A stretch of 64,000 nt of DNA from Fulvia fulva (taxonomy: Eukaryota; Ascomycota; Dothideomycetes; Mycosphaerellales; Mycosphaerellaceae). The DNA is taken from the NCBI RefSeq assembly GCF_020509005.1, contig NC_063018.1, positions 3,596,001 to 3,660,000 on the forward strand, written 5' to 3'. A program made the position numbers and the translations under genes. The notes beneath the pieces were generated by a model, which saw only the letters and a list, made by a program, of their open reading frames with translations, did no database searches and had not been told where the DNA came from. Below are positions 32,246-44,665 of the stretch, in pieces; within the stretch, counting starts at the first letter, position 1; each line of letters opens with the position of its first letter.

Positions 32246-32479
32246 TATCAAATAGGTACGAGTTACGTAGTAGTAGAAGACGGCGGATTATACGAAAGAC
32301 AAAGAAGGACCTAATAGGATAGCGTATATCTATATATAGTATCGCTAGTATTAGTATAGGTAGATACTAGGTGTCCGGATGTTTACTAGCCTATAGGCTA
32401 GTAAACCCTAGTCACGTGATCTAGTTACATAATACACCTACACCTATATACTTGTCCTACGGCCTATATGTTCTTAATA
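32246..32479 (-). repeat. 5' LTR of copia E
   Basis: Partner of 3293-3520, 234 bp, from tatcaaataggtacg to gttcttaata, directly adjoining the primer site. It keeps two CpA/TpG-containing sites (cacgtgatc, cacctacacc) that are RIPped in the 3' LTR. The following five bases, gataa, do not match the five bases before the other LTR. Confidence 0.9.
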
Positions 32480-33294
32480 GATAACATAATTCTGATTATA
32501 TAATAGACAAAGTAGACAGAGTCTTAATCCTTAGATATGTCTTCTTCCTCTATAGGGCACTAGTTTCTTAGATAAGTAAGAAGTAAAAGTCTGTAGTAGG
32601 ATCTATAATAGAGGCTAAATATATAGCTATAAATGTATATATAAAGCAGTCCTAATTCCTAGCTTTACTACTAAGAGAAATAGATTGTCTAGAGTTAGTA
32701 GGAGACTGTTCCTTTTAACTAAGAATTACTAGAAACTAGGAGACTGTATTAAATTTAAGACTAGTCTAATTAAGAGGTGATAATTAAGCTACCCTTACCC
32801 TAGTAAAAGATGTATATATTTATAATAAGTCGAAGTACATTAATATTACCTATAACGCTATTAGGAAACTTTAGTAGAGGAGGCTTATTACTATTAAGTA
32901 CACCCTAACCTCTAAGATAGTTATAGACGGGTTTATAAAACTGAAGACTAGTCTATACTTCTAGAGGTTTATAAGCTAGCTTAATCTATTATAAAAAGGT
33001 CTAAGTACTATTAATAGGAAGTAAGCAGACTATAACCTCCTATACAAGATAAGTAGGAGTATTAAGATGTAGTATTTTAAAGGGAGTTAATAATTAGGAA
33101 GTGATCTAGTAGCCTAAGGCATCGACGATAACTTAGCTTATAGGGAGATACCTTCTATCCCCTTTAGCTTAGATAGACATCTAATATAATTGATATATTA
33201 GTTCCTAATATACTGCTACATACTCGTACTATTAGTTACTTAAAGATTAATCTCTTACTCTACTCCGCTACTATTAATCCGTACCTATTTAATA
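32480..33294 (+). mobile_element. copia F: 3' fragment of a copia A-family element, RIPped
   Basis: From about 32486 the sequence follows copia A from 22818 (RNase H D-S-D-Y) to the end of its 3' LTR, with nearly every CpA and TpG turned to TpA. The 3' LTR is 33060-33294 (tattaagatg to ctatttaata). The RNase H Asp and the T-M-E-A-E block (now I-I-E-A-K) are recognisable. Everything upstream of RNase H is absent, since copia E's LTR abuts here. Its right end lies in the endonuclease of LINE G. Confidence 0.88.
33060..33294 (+). repeat. 3' LTR of copia F
   Basis: The same length, 235 bp, as the LTR of copia A and alignable along it, with RIP-type changes (for example gatgtagcatc to gatgtagtatt). 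The next bases, cttac, would be its target duplication, but the other end is lost. Confidence 0.88.
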
Positions 33295-33602
33295 CTTACC
33301 TAACTAACTATTGTATAGTATAACGCTAATAAGAGTAGGGATAAGGCCTAGAAGCCGCTACTTAGCCTACTATACCCTAGCTGATACTACGTAATCGCTA
33401 TCTAGGGATAGTAGACAAACGGGAAGACAATACTTAGAGACCCGAGATACTACCTCGTAGTCCCCGAAGGTAAATAGCCGGTAGTATAGGTCTACTTATA
33501 CGTAAGTAAAGAAATCGCGATAATAACGTAGACGACCTATATATACTCTAGCGACGTAGCTTCGCTACGGCTACGCCTTACTAACGGTAAAATAGTAGCT
33601 AT
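33295..33602 (+). pseudogene. LINE G endonuclease remnant, part 1
   Basis: Plus strand. The translation shows Y-N-V-N-K-S-R-D-K followed by V-I-A-I-Q-E-P, the N-terminal motifs of an APE-like LINE endonuclease, then a region ending in S-L-R-L-R-L-T-N-G-K and the target site GCTAT of copia B. It is much more divergent from the other LINEs in the window than they are from each other, so it is a different and older LINE family. It continues at 45232. Confidence 0.75.
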
Positions 33603-34013
33603 TATTAAAAGGGGTATAGTATATATATATATACGGAAGTTAGGACACGTAATAGGGAAGGAGGAAGGACTAATATAGTATACGAAGGTATATAGTCGAT
33701 CAGTATTTAGTACTAAAGGTGTCTCTACTATCGGTATAGAGACTACGTCTCTTATACCTATATAGAGGGATCTTACTCTAGTTCTAGTTCTGTTTCACTA
33801 CGCCTTATCGGTTTTACCTATGTCTTATCCTACGACGACAGTTCCTCCGACAGTCTCGTACTAACTAGCTAAGCGACTTTAGGTCCTCTAAGTCGCTCCT
33901 ACTATTCGTACGGTGTCTCGGTAGTATTACCGTACTATTATCTCGACTAATCTAGTATATACTAAGTTAGTCTTAGTACCGTACGATATACCTACTAACC
34001 TATATTCGTAATA
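33603..34013 (-). repeat. 3' LTR of copia B
   Basis: From tattaaaaggggtatag to ttcgtaata. Its long block from cggaagttaggacacg onward is repeated at 44851-45231 almost base for base. Most differences (for example gtctcgtactaac against cttttatactaac) are transitions. Confidence 0.92.
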
Positions 34014-37000
34014 CTCCTACTTAGGTCGTAAGGTAAGGAACGATTGTTCTTACTATACTAGCTATAGCTATCGTACGAAGGTCTAGAACTAGGGACCGGC
34101 TAGCGGTTTAGTTAAACTATCTACTACTATCTCCTTAGTATAGTAGTACTCCACTTTGATCTTCCTCTACTACTAGAGGTGCCTAATATAGTTATAGGTA
34201 ATATTAATGTACTTAGATCTTTCGTAGATATAGGCGTCCTTAACTAAGGTTAGAGCCGCCTAGTTATCCCCTATAAGGCGTACTAGTCTTAGTTCGTCGA
34301 CGGTACTCTTATCGGCTAGGACTATTAGTTAGAAAGAGCAGTCTCCTACTAGCCCCGGGTAGTTTATCTCTCGGAGGATAGCTACTAGGAACTAGGATTA
34401 TTTCGTAGCGGCGTTTATCGCTATAAACTCTACCTCTATAGTAGAGGTTACTATAGACTTCTACTTCTTACTTATCTAGGATATAGGTGTACCGTATACT
34501 AGCTAGACATGTCCTAGAATGAAGACCCTATCTATACGATCTATCGCGTAGTCGGAGTCTAAGTACCCGGTTAGGGCACCGCTACTACGTCTAAATATTA
34601 ACCCTAGGTCGGGGAACGACCTTAGGTATCTCGAGACCTTCTTTAGTACTTTTATATACCGCTTTATTAGATCCGCGATATATATACTAGTTCTCCCGAG
34701 TAGAAAGGCTAGGTCCGGTCTCGTTATAGTCATTAGCTATATCTAGGTCCTATTATCGCTCTAGTAGTTATCCTTACTATATCTCTCGTCGTTCGGGGCT
34801 ATAGGACGGAGATTATCGTAACTATCTATTAGCGAGAGTATTAGGCTTACCTTTTCTTTTGCTATGTCTATTTTAGTAAGGGCCTTACGGATATAATAGC
34901 CCTAGTCGAGTTTTAGGGTACCGTTACGCCTATCGCGGGTAATCTTTAGTCCTAGTAGTTTCTCCGGTTCCCCGAGATCCTTAATCTTTAAGTATTACGC
35001 GAACTACTTCTTAAACTATTAGATATTAGCTAACCTTAGTACTATAATAGGTATATCGTCTATATAGATAAGTAGTATAATGTCTCTCTTAGTATAAGTT
35101 AGGAGACATAGGTCTACCTCGGACTAGTAGAATCCTATTTTGACTAACGCGGTAATATAGAGCTTTTTCTAGTCTCTAGCTACCTACTTTAGGCCGTAGA
35201 GACTCCGGAGTACCTTAAGGACCGTGTTCGGTAGGGTTTCGACTCCTAGTAGGGGTTTTATATAGATGTCTTCGGCTAGGTAGCTTTAGGTAAACGTATT
35301 ATTAACGTCGACCTAGTTTATCTCGAGATCCCGCTCGTAAACTACTACTATAAAGACCCTTAGGTTGTTATAGCGTACTATAGGTACTAATATCTCTTCG
35401 AAGTTAACGCTAAACTTCTATAAAAACTCTCTTACGATAAGTCTTACCTTGAACTTTTCGATTACTCCGCTAATAAGTCTCTTTACGTCGAAGACCTACT
35501 TAGAGATAACTATATTCGCCCTACTTAGAGCGATAGCCGTTTCCTAGGTGTTATTACTTAATAACGAGAGTAGCTCGGTATCGATAGCGTCCTTCTATAA
35601 GTAGCCCTATTTAGGATCCCCTACCGTAGCCTTATATATCTTCGGGATAGGTACTTCCTATTAGTAGGCAATACCGGGTCCGAATATAGTAAAGGCGTAT
35701 TCTTAGACTTCGTCGAACAGTTCCTCTACCGTAGCTATAAATATACGTTCGTCGGTATTAGTAAGTCTATTATTCACCTATAGTAGTTAGTAGAACAAAG
35801 CTATTATAGCTTTGTAGTGCTTAGCCTTATAGTCTTAGTCCTAGCCGTAGTTATCGTCGGGATCCCTAGTCCTTTTCCTCCGGACGATTAGTTCCGGTAG
35901 CTCCGGGATTTCCTCGATCTTCTTATAGTCCGCGATATTATCTAGTCTACCGGGAAGTTAGATATAGAGCGGCCTTAAGACAGTTAGTCCTTTGTCCTTA
36001 GCCGTAGCGGGTTCGGTCTCTACGTAGGGAGTAGGGATTAGCTAGGTCGGTTCTTCTATAGAAGACTCGGCTACTTTAGTAGTAGAAAGTTAGGGTATTT
36101 TATACCCTATCTCGCTTATATTACTCTCGTCGGGCCTAGGTATTATACTACCTAAGGATCGTAAGATTGCTATCGGGGTATCCGCTAGTCGCTAAACTAG
36201 TAGTAGTCGCGAGACCGCCGGTAGTCGACCGACTAGCCTTCGTTCGGGTACCTTACTAGGTTAGTTCGTAAAGGAGATACCTAAATCTAGATCTCCCCCC
36301 TTCTCGTTTTCGAACTAATCTACTTAGCTATACTACCTAATAGCTCGTATATCTAGCTCCTAGAATAACTATTACTTAGTCGATTGACCGTATCTAACGA
36401 AAATAGCTTCCTTACCCCGGTTTATTAACTTATCCTATTATAGCCCTTTTAGATATAATTTCGGTTCGACGTAAACCACTACCCTATAACCCTATACTCT
36501 TAGGTGATCTACCGTCGGTACTTTACTAGTAAATGCTTCTTCCGGCAAAAGTTAGACACCGTTAAGTAACGGTCCGTTTAGTAGTAGGTTACGTATAACC
36601 GCCTATACCTCTAGCGCTTTAGGCTAGAATTCTACCGGTATTCCCGATTCCTCGAGTATTACGCGAATCCCGTTCTCCGATACCTAGATTGACCTTTCTA
36701 CTACTCCGTTTTGTATAGAGTTATAAGTATCCGTCGTATCGTACTAAATACCCAATTCTTTCTCCTATTCTTTTAGAACTATTAGTAGCTTAGGTGTATT
36801 GTTACTCCGTACTACTCTTACGTAGTATTTAGATACTTTCTCTATAGTTAGCCGCTATTATCGTAGTACTTACGGTGCGTCGGATTTGTTCTTAAGCGGG
36901 ATTACCTACTTCTTTCTTAAGAAGTTATCTACGATCTCTAGCTAGTATTTAAAACCTAGCCTAGATGTCATATTTTCGAAGGGTCCGTAGATATCGATAG

Positions 37001-38853
37001 ATATAAGCGTAAGTCTTTCGGTCTTTCGTTCTACGATAGCGCCTTTAAACTTCCGTATATTCGCGATAGAGTATACCTTATAGTTAGTTATACTCGTCCG
37101 GGATAGGAATCGGGTCCTTCCTATTACTTACCCTATAGACGTTCCGGAGCAATCCTTTACCTAGGTATACGAATCTTCTATACTAAAGCTCCTACTAAGC
37201 CTCGGTAGTTACCGCGGCTAGAGCTTCCTTATTAGGAATATTACCCGCGGGTAATATCTCCGGGAGCCTATTATCTACCTAGTTTAGTAATTCTTAGCGC
37301 TAAAAAATTCGGGTCTACTAGACCTAATCTTAGTAGGTCCTTTTTAATAGATAAGTACTGTTTAGTAAGTCGGATATTAAAGATACTACCGGTACCCCCC
37401 CTATAGTACTATTCGTACGATAGGCTTTCCGCTCTTAGACTTAAGTATAAAGTTTAGAGGTTCGATATCGAATTGCTTACTAAACTGCCTCTATAAAACT
37501 AGATTAACTCCGGGATTAGGAACAAGTAAGACTTTCTCTAGCGTAATTTGTTTCCCCGTTAGTCCTCCTATAGTTACTATTCCTTTATAGAATATATCTA
37601 GGTACCCCCTACCGACTTTAATTACTTTCCTTCTTACTAGTTTCCTAAGCGATCTAAATAGAGACTTATTATTAGTTATGTATAAGGAGGTATAGGAGTC
37701 TAGTAACTATTCGGAGGCGGGAAACTTGCCTTTCACTTTAGTAGTAGAATAGGCGACTTCGTCGTAATATATTTCCTCGGTATTACTTTCTCGTAAGGCA
37801 TAGGCTCGTACCGCCTTTACCTTTGTCTTATTGTCGGATTGGCTTCTCCTATCCTTCTACTGTTTCCTAGACTTCTTAAGGGCGTTTTAGGCTTTCTCTA
37901 GATCCCGGACTAGCTCTTCGTAGGACTTCTTCTCCGATTACTTCTATATATTCTTCTTTTTAATAAACTTCTTTACGGAATCTAGTTCCGGGTACGATAT
38001 AACTAGGTAGTTACTATCGTAGATAAAGTAGCCGCTCTTAACCCCTTGTCTCTAGGAGTATAGAGCGGTCTCGCCCTTACTCTCTTAGATCTATAATTCG
38101 TAGGATTTAAGTAAGGTTATAGCGGATTCCTAGCCTAGGTTTAGCTAGGCTAGGATAGTGTCCCTAGTACTAGCGTAGACGTCTGGGAGGCTACTTAGTA
38201 GGTGCTTAAACCTCCGGACGGGGTCCTTATAGTAGGTCTCTTTACTATCTATTTCGGTAATCTATATAGATAGGTTGCCTAGATATATCTACCCTTATCT
38301 AATTGTCTAATCGTCCGGTAGCTTAAACGACACTAGCTATTTTATAAGCGCTACTACGTATACCTTATAGATTTTACTATACTTCTTCTATAGAAGTTTC
38401 TAGATCTCTTTCGTATCTCGTATATCTAAGATTTCTTAGTTATCCTCCTTAGATAAATATACTAAGATAGTATATCTCGCTATACCGTTCGCCTTTAAAG
38501 TAATCTTAGGCGTAACGGATTCTAGGAGATTAGCCGACGAGTCGTCGGTAACCTAGAATACCTCCCGGCTTTCGAGATAGTCTCGTAGTATAACGAACTA
38601 GCGCTTCTAGTTCTTACGAGTAAGGGTAGGGCCGACCTTCCGAGGGCCCTCGTGACTCGTTAAGTCTTCTATAGCGAAGGTAGCCTTAGATATATAGTAA
38701 GCTCTCCTACTTAACTACGGTAGTTAGAATAAGCTTAGACTCCCCGAGTCTATTAGTACGTTACCGTACGGATTCCGGGTATAGGGTATAATACCCTACG
38801 TCGTACTTCCTTAGTATATCGATGTCCTATTAAGCAAACCCGGGCTTATAACC
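34014..38853 (-). pseudogene. copia B gag-pol remnant
   Basis: Reverse complement, from right to left. Leader and primer site (38837-38853); gag (about 37750-38820); protease (about 37620-37740); integrase (about 36250-37250); a long linker (about 35650-36250); reverse transcriptase with I-D-D-I at 35055-35060; and RNase H with a surviving 76-codon open piece at 34503-34733. That piece contains T-R-P-D-L-A-F-L-L-G-R and the catalytic D-S-D-Y-A. The family is related to copia E and distinct from copia A. Stops are mostly of RIP type. Confidence 0.8.
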
Positions 38854-38887
38854 TATTAAAAGGGTATAGTATATATATATACGGAAG
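38854..38887 (-). repeat. 5' LTR of copia B, first part
   Basis: The first 34 bases of the LTR, tattaaaagggtatag and a TA run, up to tacggaag, where the LINE at 38888 begins. The rest is at 44844-45231. The LINE target duplication TATATATACGGAAG lies at 38874-38887 and 44844-44857. Confidence 0.88.
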
Positions 38888-40020
38888 GTCGACGACGAGA
38901 ATCACCTATACGTAGTGTCGGCTACGAACCTCTCGTCTAGCTACGAGAGAGCCAAGTATTCTTACGCTGGAGCGTCGTGGGCGCGACGGGCGCGTAGCGT
39001 AGGCGAAGCCGCGGCGAACAGAGGACTACTAGCAAAACGGGTATGAAAACTATCCGACGAGCGTGTACTCGTGTCGGGAGCGAGTCCCTCTTCTTTCTAC
39101 GTGTAAGAAGGGCGCGGAACCGTGGTCTATACGCTCGACAGGACACCTCTAGTATAAGTGCAGAATTTTCACCTCCGGAGACCGCAAACCGAGCGGGCTA
39201 AGCGACGAACATTAGACGAGCGGACTACAGAACAACAACTGAGCGGACTATACAACGGCGTCGAGCGGACTACGAAACAATCTGGTGTTTGCTAGCGGGC
39301 AATGCGGTAGGTAGGTGGACACGCGACGAAGCCTATAAGGGCCTATTGAACACCCGGTATAGGAACGAGGGTTTTGCCTAAGGCACTGCCTGTCCCGCTA
39401 CACAACGCACCTAGTCTGACATAGTAGATTGCGACGAGGAAAAGACGATAGCCTAAGCAAGGAAAAGACGGCTGTTAGGACGGGGAAAAGACGTGCAATG
39501 CAAGTGGATTAGTTCTGTGATCGGGGAGGATCGAGGGCAGGGTGATAAGGAACTTCATATTGGTTAGTAGGTAGAAACGCAAGGAGTACGCTGCCCGGCG
39601 TGGTGTGTGCCCCGAGCAAACCTACGAGGTATAGACGGCCGCTTTCTAGAGATAGGCTACGGTAACGCGAAGGGCGTCAAAACCTAGGGCGTGGTGTACA
39701 CTAGTAGCGACGGCTGACACTGTCTGTACAGCCCGAGAGGACGGATGCGCATGTCGGTCAATAGAGAGCACTAAAGGGCTTAGGCCTATAGAGGTGGATA
39801 TTGGCTTAAGGAGCAAACAGGGAGGGAGGGCGTAGAGGGAAGCTTTTGCTCCGGGCTAACCTCTCGAAACGAGGCTACACGGTGGTGCTAGATGAGTAGG
39901 AAAGCGCGGTTAAGACTTGTCACCTTATCTCGTAGCTAGCTTACTAAATACGATTCCTTCCTTGCCCTAGGACTAAGGGAGTTCTACCTCATTCAATCTG
40001 GACAGCTTGAAGCTCTCTTC
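38888..40020 (+). promoter_or_regulatory. LINE 5' UTR with two short-motif arrays
   Basis: A non-coding, GC-rich stretch with little RIP. Two motifs recur at spacings of 22-27 bp: GAGCGG(A/G)CTA at about 39191, 39218, 39241 and 39263, and GGAAAAGACG at about 39438, 39461 and 39483. LINEs need an internal promoter in the 5' UTR, and spaced repeats of this sort are a reasonable place for it. This is inference. Open frames here (for example 38937-39146 minus) look accidental. Confidence 0.5.
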
Positions 40021-40039
40021 ACCCTGTTTCTTCAGCTCC

Positions 40040-41361
40040 AAACGCCGCGGAGGTGCCTAGCTACATTAGGCAACTCCTAGGCAATAGTAGCCCAGGCTAC
40101 GGCACTAACGGCGCCTACGGCCCTACAGGCGAAGCCCCCCTAAGACAACTGGCAGCAACTTATAGAGGACGCAAAAAGTATAGAAACTAACGATCAGCTC
40201 CCTTACCGGTCTCTATAGGTAATGATCACTTAGCTACGCACGGCGCTTGTACTGTCGTATCACCGAGGGCAACAAGAAATGAGGACGACGTCCTAGGCGA
40301 TTAGCAAGGCCACCCGGAATCAACACCCCTATAGCTAGGCATCGGTCGCGGTATCGATACTAGGCCCCCGCCTAACGCACGATGCAGTTACGATCCGCAT
40401 TATAGCAAAGGAAGACCAGGCCGAAGTTGCGAAGCTATCGAACAAGGAGCTCGCCTAACGAATCAACTAACTAGGGGTGGTCGTAGTGAACCAACAGTCT
40501 AACGGCACTCTACAGATCTATACTAGCTCTGCTACTACTAGGAGGCACCTAGAGGTACAGCTATAGTGGGCATCTAAGGTTACGGCATTAGCGAAGGTCT
40601 TAACGAAACAATTCACGATCCTAGTCCACGACATGCCTAAGGAGTTTGACCCAACTAACCAGGGTCACCTACCCGCTCTCTAAGAGGACAACCCGGTCAC
40701 TCTTAACTCTCCAATCCAGAAGGCGACTTGGCTCTATAGGAAATGGCCAGAAGGCAAGAAGGCCTCGGCGCTAATAGTATGGCTACAAGACGCGAAAGCG
40801 GCGGATCTAGCGATAGAACAAGGCCTGGTCTGGCAATATAGCCTCAAGACAGTAGAAAAGCACTCCTCATCCTTTCGTATCCTCCAATGCTTCAAATGCT
40901 AACAGTATGGACACTAAACCTACACGTGCACAAACAAGTAGGCCTGCTCGAACTGTGTAGGAGACTATATGTCTAGGGACTGTATATCGACTACGAGACG
41001 GTACGCGAACTGTCCGGGGCACCACCTATCGTATAGTGCGGAATGCCTATAGCGGAAACTAGCGAAAAACAAGGCAATCACAAACAGAACCGTCGCCCTA
41101 AGATTCTACGGCGACCGTAAGGCTAGCCCATACCGGAATTAACTAGCGGCGGTCGGGCACAAGCGCCCTAGGGCCGAGAACGATATAAAGGATGCGCAAC
41201 CTAGGGCGTACGGGAGGCCACGTACTCTGCTAGCTACGGCGAGGGAATCTAACCAGGCCCGGCTCCCCTTTAGTATATAGCCGATAGGCGTAGACCAGGA
41301 CGCACAGGGTAGTAGGACATAGGACGATATAGAGGAAATGATTGTCGATGCCGATGACTAG
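40040..41361 (+). pseudogene. LINE ORF1 remnant, gag-like
   Basis: The frame ending at TAG 41359-41361 can be followed back to about 40040 with only RIP-type stops, giving about 440 codons. It holds a helical N-terminal part (around 40144), an RRM-like region (about 40380-40700), zinc knuckles starting with C-F-K-C near 40895 and two further cysteine/histidine clusters to about 41050, then a basic tail. It corresponds to the truncated ORF1 at 6848-7585 over its second half. The initiating Met cannot be fixed. Confidence 0.75.
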
Positions 41362-44300
41362 CCTCGACACGCTTAGCATCATCTAGTATAACGTCAACCA
41401 TAGCAAGGATATAGTCCAGAACCATTTCCTACACGAGGCGGACCCGCGCGTCCACCACGTCCTTACAATCTAGGAGCTATAGATTAACCCGCACTATAAG
41501 AGACTAACGACCTACAAGTCACTAGGCTATACGACATGCCTACGAGGCGACGGCGGACCCCGTACGTGCTTCTATGTCAGCAAGGACATACTAGAATCCG
41601 ACTGGGAGGTAGTGTACTACGCAGACGAAGAAGGCGGGGGCGATATTACCTCCCTCTACGTAGGTAGCACCTGGATACACAACCTATATATACAACCGCT
41701 AGCCTCGAGGTCTAGCCGCGACCTAGGGGTCTGCAGACACCTAGACAGTGCGCTTAAGAGACAAGGGTGCCACATCGTAGTAGGAGACTTCAACATACAC
41801 CACCCTTCCTAGGAAAGCCTTATATAGCCGCACCCTATAGCCGACGAAGTACTCGACTTGATGGCGAGCAACGGAATTGCCCTCAATACCCCGAAGGACC
41901 TGGGCACCTGGAAGAGAGGGGGACTCCAAGGCACGATCGACCTCTCCTAGATCTCAGATAGCCACTACTACACGGTAACCTACTGTGGGATCGAACATGA
42001 ACTCGAGGCGTCGTCAGACCACATGCCAGTCAGGACCTCTATTACGACACAGATACAACGTATACTAGCGGGAACCCCTAAGCCAAACTGGGGAAAGGCC
42101 CACTGGGCCAACATCTAGGCGTACCTCGATGACTCTAAGAGGCTAGTCTAGATCGCGTAGCAGCAATATAATAGTAAAGACGAGATAGACGAAGCAGTCC
42201 AGGGGTTGACAGACGAAATAAGAAAAGCGACCTCACTTCACGTTCCGCTTGCCTAACTAACGACATGGTCCAAACTATACTGGACGCCGGAGTGCACTGC
42301 GGTAGTAAGAGAAGCAAGGAGAGCCCGCCGGGTGTGGACGAGCAGCCATAGCGAGGAGGCCTAGAACGTATATAGGGAGGCATGCCAACAGAAGAAAGCC
42401 ATAATACGAAGGGAGAAAGCAGTCGGCTGGAGGGCCACAGTAGAAGAAATCGCCGGCAAGCCAGAGAGGATGTGGAAGCTAGCGAAATGGGCCCGACAGG
42501 ACTCTATATAGGGCCCCTCCTTCTCTATCCTAGCGCTACAATCGCCTAGTGGCCCGGTTAGCGACCCCGAGGCCAAGGCGCGTCTACTAGCTAGCAAGTT
42601 CTTCCCGCCCCTAGTCGAGGCTGATCTAAGCGACATAAACAGCTCTACTCCCCTAGCCCCTAGCATCGCGGTCTAACAGGAGGTGTCCGAGGGAGAAGTT
42701 GCCGCTGTGCTAAGGAAGTTGCCGGCGAAGAAAGCCCCGGGGCCGGATAGGATCCCAAACGAGCTACTAAAGAAGTGTAGAGATCAACTAGCCCTAGCAG
42801 TTACAGCGATCTTTAACGCCTGCCTATAGACCGGGTACCACCCGATAGCTTTTAAACAATCGACGACAGTGGTCCTACGCAAGCCGTAGAAGGAAGACTA
42901 TACGTAGGTGAAGTCGTACCGCCCAATTGCGCTCCTTAACACTCTTAGGAAGGCGCTTGAGAAGCTAGTTGTAACGAGACTCTCCGAGGCGGTAGAGGAA
43001 CACTCCCTACTCCCGGACACCCAGATGGGTGCGCGCCTATAGCGATCGACGCTATCCGCGATGGAACTTATCACCTCTTAGGTAAAGGCCATCTGGTATA
43101 AGAATAGGGACAAGGTGGCTTCCTTACTTAGCCTAGACATATCGGGAGCCTTCGACTACGTGTTATACCCGCGGCTACTCTACATCCTAAGGTCGAAAGG
43201 ACTCCCTAAGTGGCTTGTCAACTTCGTACGGTCCTACCTCCAAAACCGTAGTACGTCGATCCTAGTCGGCCAGTACAGAAGCCCATTTCAAGTAGTCCAC
43301 ACTAGAATCCCGTAAGGCTTAACGCTAGTACCTATTCTGTTCCTCTTCTTTATAGCGACGCTGCTCCTAGCCCTAGAATCCCAGAACACCGCTGCGAGCG
43401 GCTTCGTAGACGACACAAACATCCTAGCGTGGTCTTCCTCGACTAAGGAGAACTGTAGGCTACTAGAAGAGAAGCACAAGATCTGCGAGGACTGGGCTAG
43501 GAGGCACGGGGCTCGGTTTGCCCTAGAAAAGTACAATCTGATACACTTTACGCGCCGGCCACGGTTCCACAATATACAAGCTTCTATCTAGATATAGGGG
43601 CACACGACTAACCCGGCAAATCAGCTTAGGATCCTCGGACTATAGGTGGACCCGGCGCTACGGTAGAGGAAGCACGTACAGGCAATATTACGGAAAGCTG
43701 AACAGAATATGGCATTATACTAGAGGCTCACTGCGTCTATATAGGGGGCGGACTTCCGGCAGTCACGACTTCTATATACGGCTATTGTACGGCCAGTCCT
43801 TACCTATAGTAGCCAAGTGTAGTCCTTAGGCGAGAGGGCCTGCCTATCGAAGGGACTCGTCGCGCCGCTAGCGAAGATCCAAAACCAATGCCTAAGGAAG
43901 GTCACCGGGGCATATAAGTCGATACTAACGAGGATGCTTAAGTACGAGACCGCTATACCGCCGATCGACCTATACATCTAGGGACTACGGACCTCCTACT
44001 TAGGCAAGTCGGCACAGTACCTAGTATAGAAGGTCATCGCCAGTGTAGTCGCAAGGGCCCGTGAATCAGTACTAGCGCATAGGGGCATTCGACCCGGAAA
44101 CGAGCCGAACTACCGGGCAAGGGACGAATAGCTAGCAACATAATAGGAAGGTGAGAAATCGTTTGTAGAGTAACTATGGAAAGAGAGGTGGAACAACCAG
44201 GTTGTAGGGCATAGTGGACGCCCTTAGCCAGCGGGACAACCTAAGGAATGGTCAGCTACAAAATCCGCGGTCAAGCACCCCCCGAAGCTTATCTACTACC

Positions 44301-44665
44301 GCCTTACGAGGGCATAGAGTAGCATAGCAACCCAACTGCGAAGCGAACACATCGGCCTCCAGGGGTACCTATCATGGAGGAAGGTTCCAGGATACACGAA
44401 TACTAGCTGCCCCTACGGCTATCGCTCCTAGAACGTACGGCACGCACTCCTCGTCTGTCCGAGGTGGTCGCTAGGAAGGGGGGAGTGGATAGTAAAGGCG
44501 AGGAACCGGACGATTAGGGCACTTCTTAACAACGCTAAGGACCTACGGCGCATTACGAACTGGATACTAGAGAAGGGCTGGCTAGAACAGTACCGCCTAG
44601 TAGGAACAGTGTAGGAAGAGAGGACACGACGTAGCGCGACGAGACCGGCTAGGAGCGGGGGCTAA
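41354..44665 (+). pseudogene. LINE ORF2 remnant: endonuclease, RT, CCHC
   Basis: A frame of 1103 codons plus stop from ATG 41354 (overlapping the ORF1 stop as ATGACTAG) to TAA 44663-44665, with multiple in-frame TAG/TAA. Endonuclease motifs: Y-N-V-N near 41385, G-D-F-N-I-H-H-P near 41782-41806 and S-D-H-M-P near 42013. RT: D-I-S-G-A-F-D near 43130 and F-V-D-D near 43405. The C-terminal CCHC region is near 44410-44460. Open pieces survive at 41612-41812 and 43115-43315. Length and layout match ORF2 at 7582-10968; like it, no RNase H is visible. Confidence 0.85.

Larger units (their letters stand above)
3293..32479 (-). mobile_element. Ty1/copia element E, RIPped, expanded by nested insertions
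   Basis: A minus-strand copia element is bounded by similar LTRs at 3293-3520 and 32246-32479. Its internal sequence is scattered over 3521-3703, 4837-4896, 16794-18011, 23627-23857 and 28844-32245. The pieces join up in order when compared with copia B. For example, the sequence before pogo copy 1, between pogo and the Ty3 element, and after the Ty3 element matches one continuous stretch of copia B (34014-34290). From right to left the order is leader with primer site, gag, protease, integrase, reverse transcriptase, RNase H, as in Ty1/copia. No ORF survives. The 5 bp flanks differ (tagac on the left, gataa on the right), so there is no target duplication and one end has probably been exchanged. 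Confidence 0.85.

Noticed and set aside
38937..39146. 69-codon arginine-rich minus-strand frame
   Set aside because: It lies in the GC-rich 5' UTR of a plus-strand LINE. The composition explains the open frame; no start context or motif supports a gene.
39185..39500. CRISPR-like array
   Set aside because: The repeats are only about 10 bp, imperfect and without spacers of constant length, and the genome is fungal. They are better read as LINE 5' UTR motifs.
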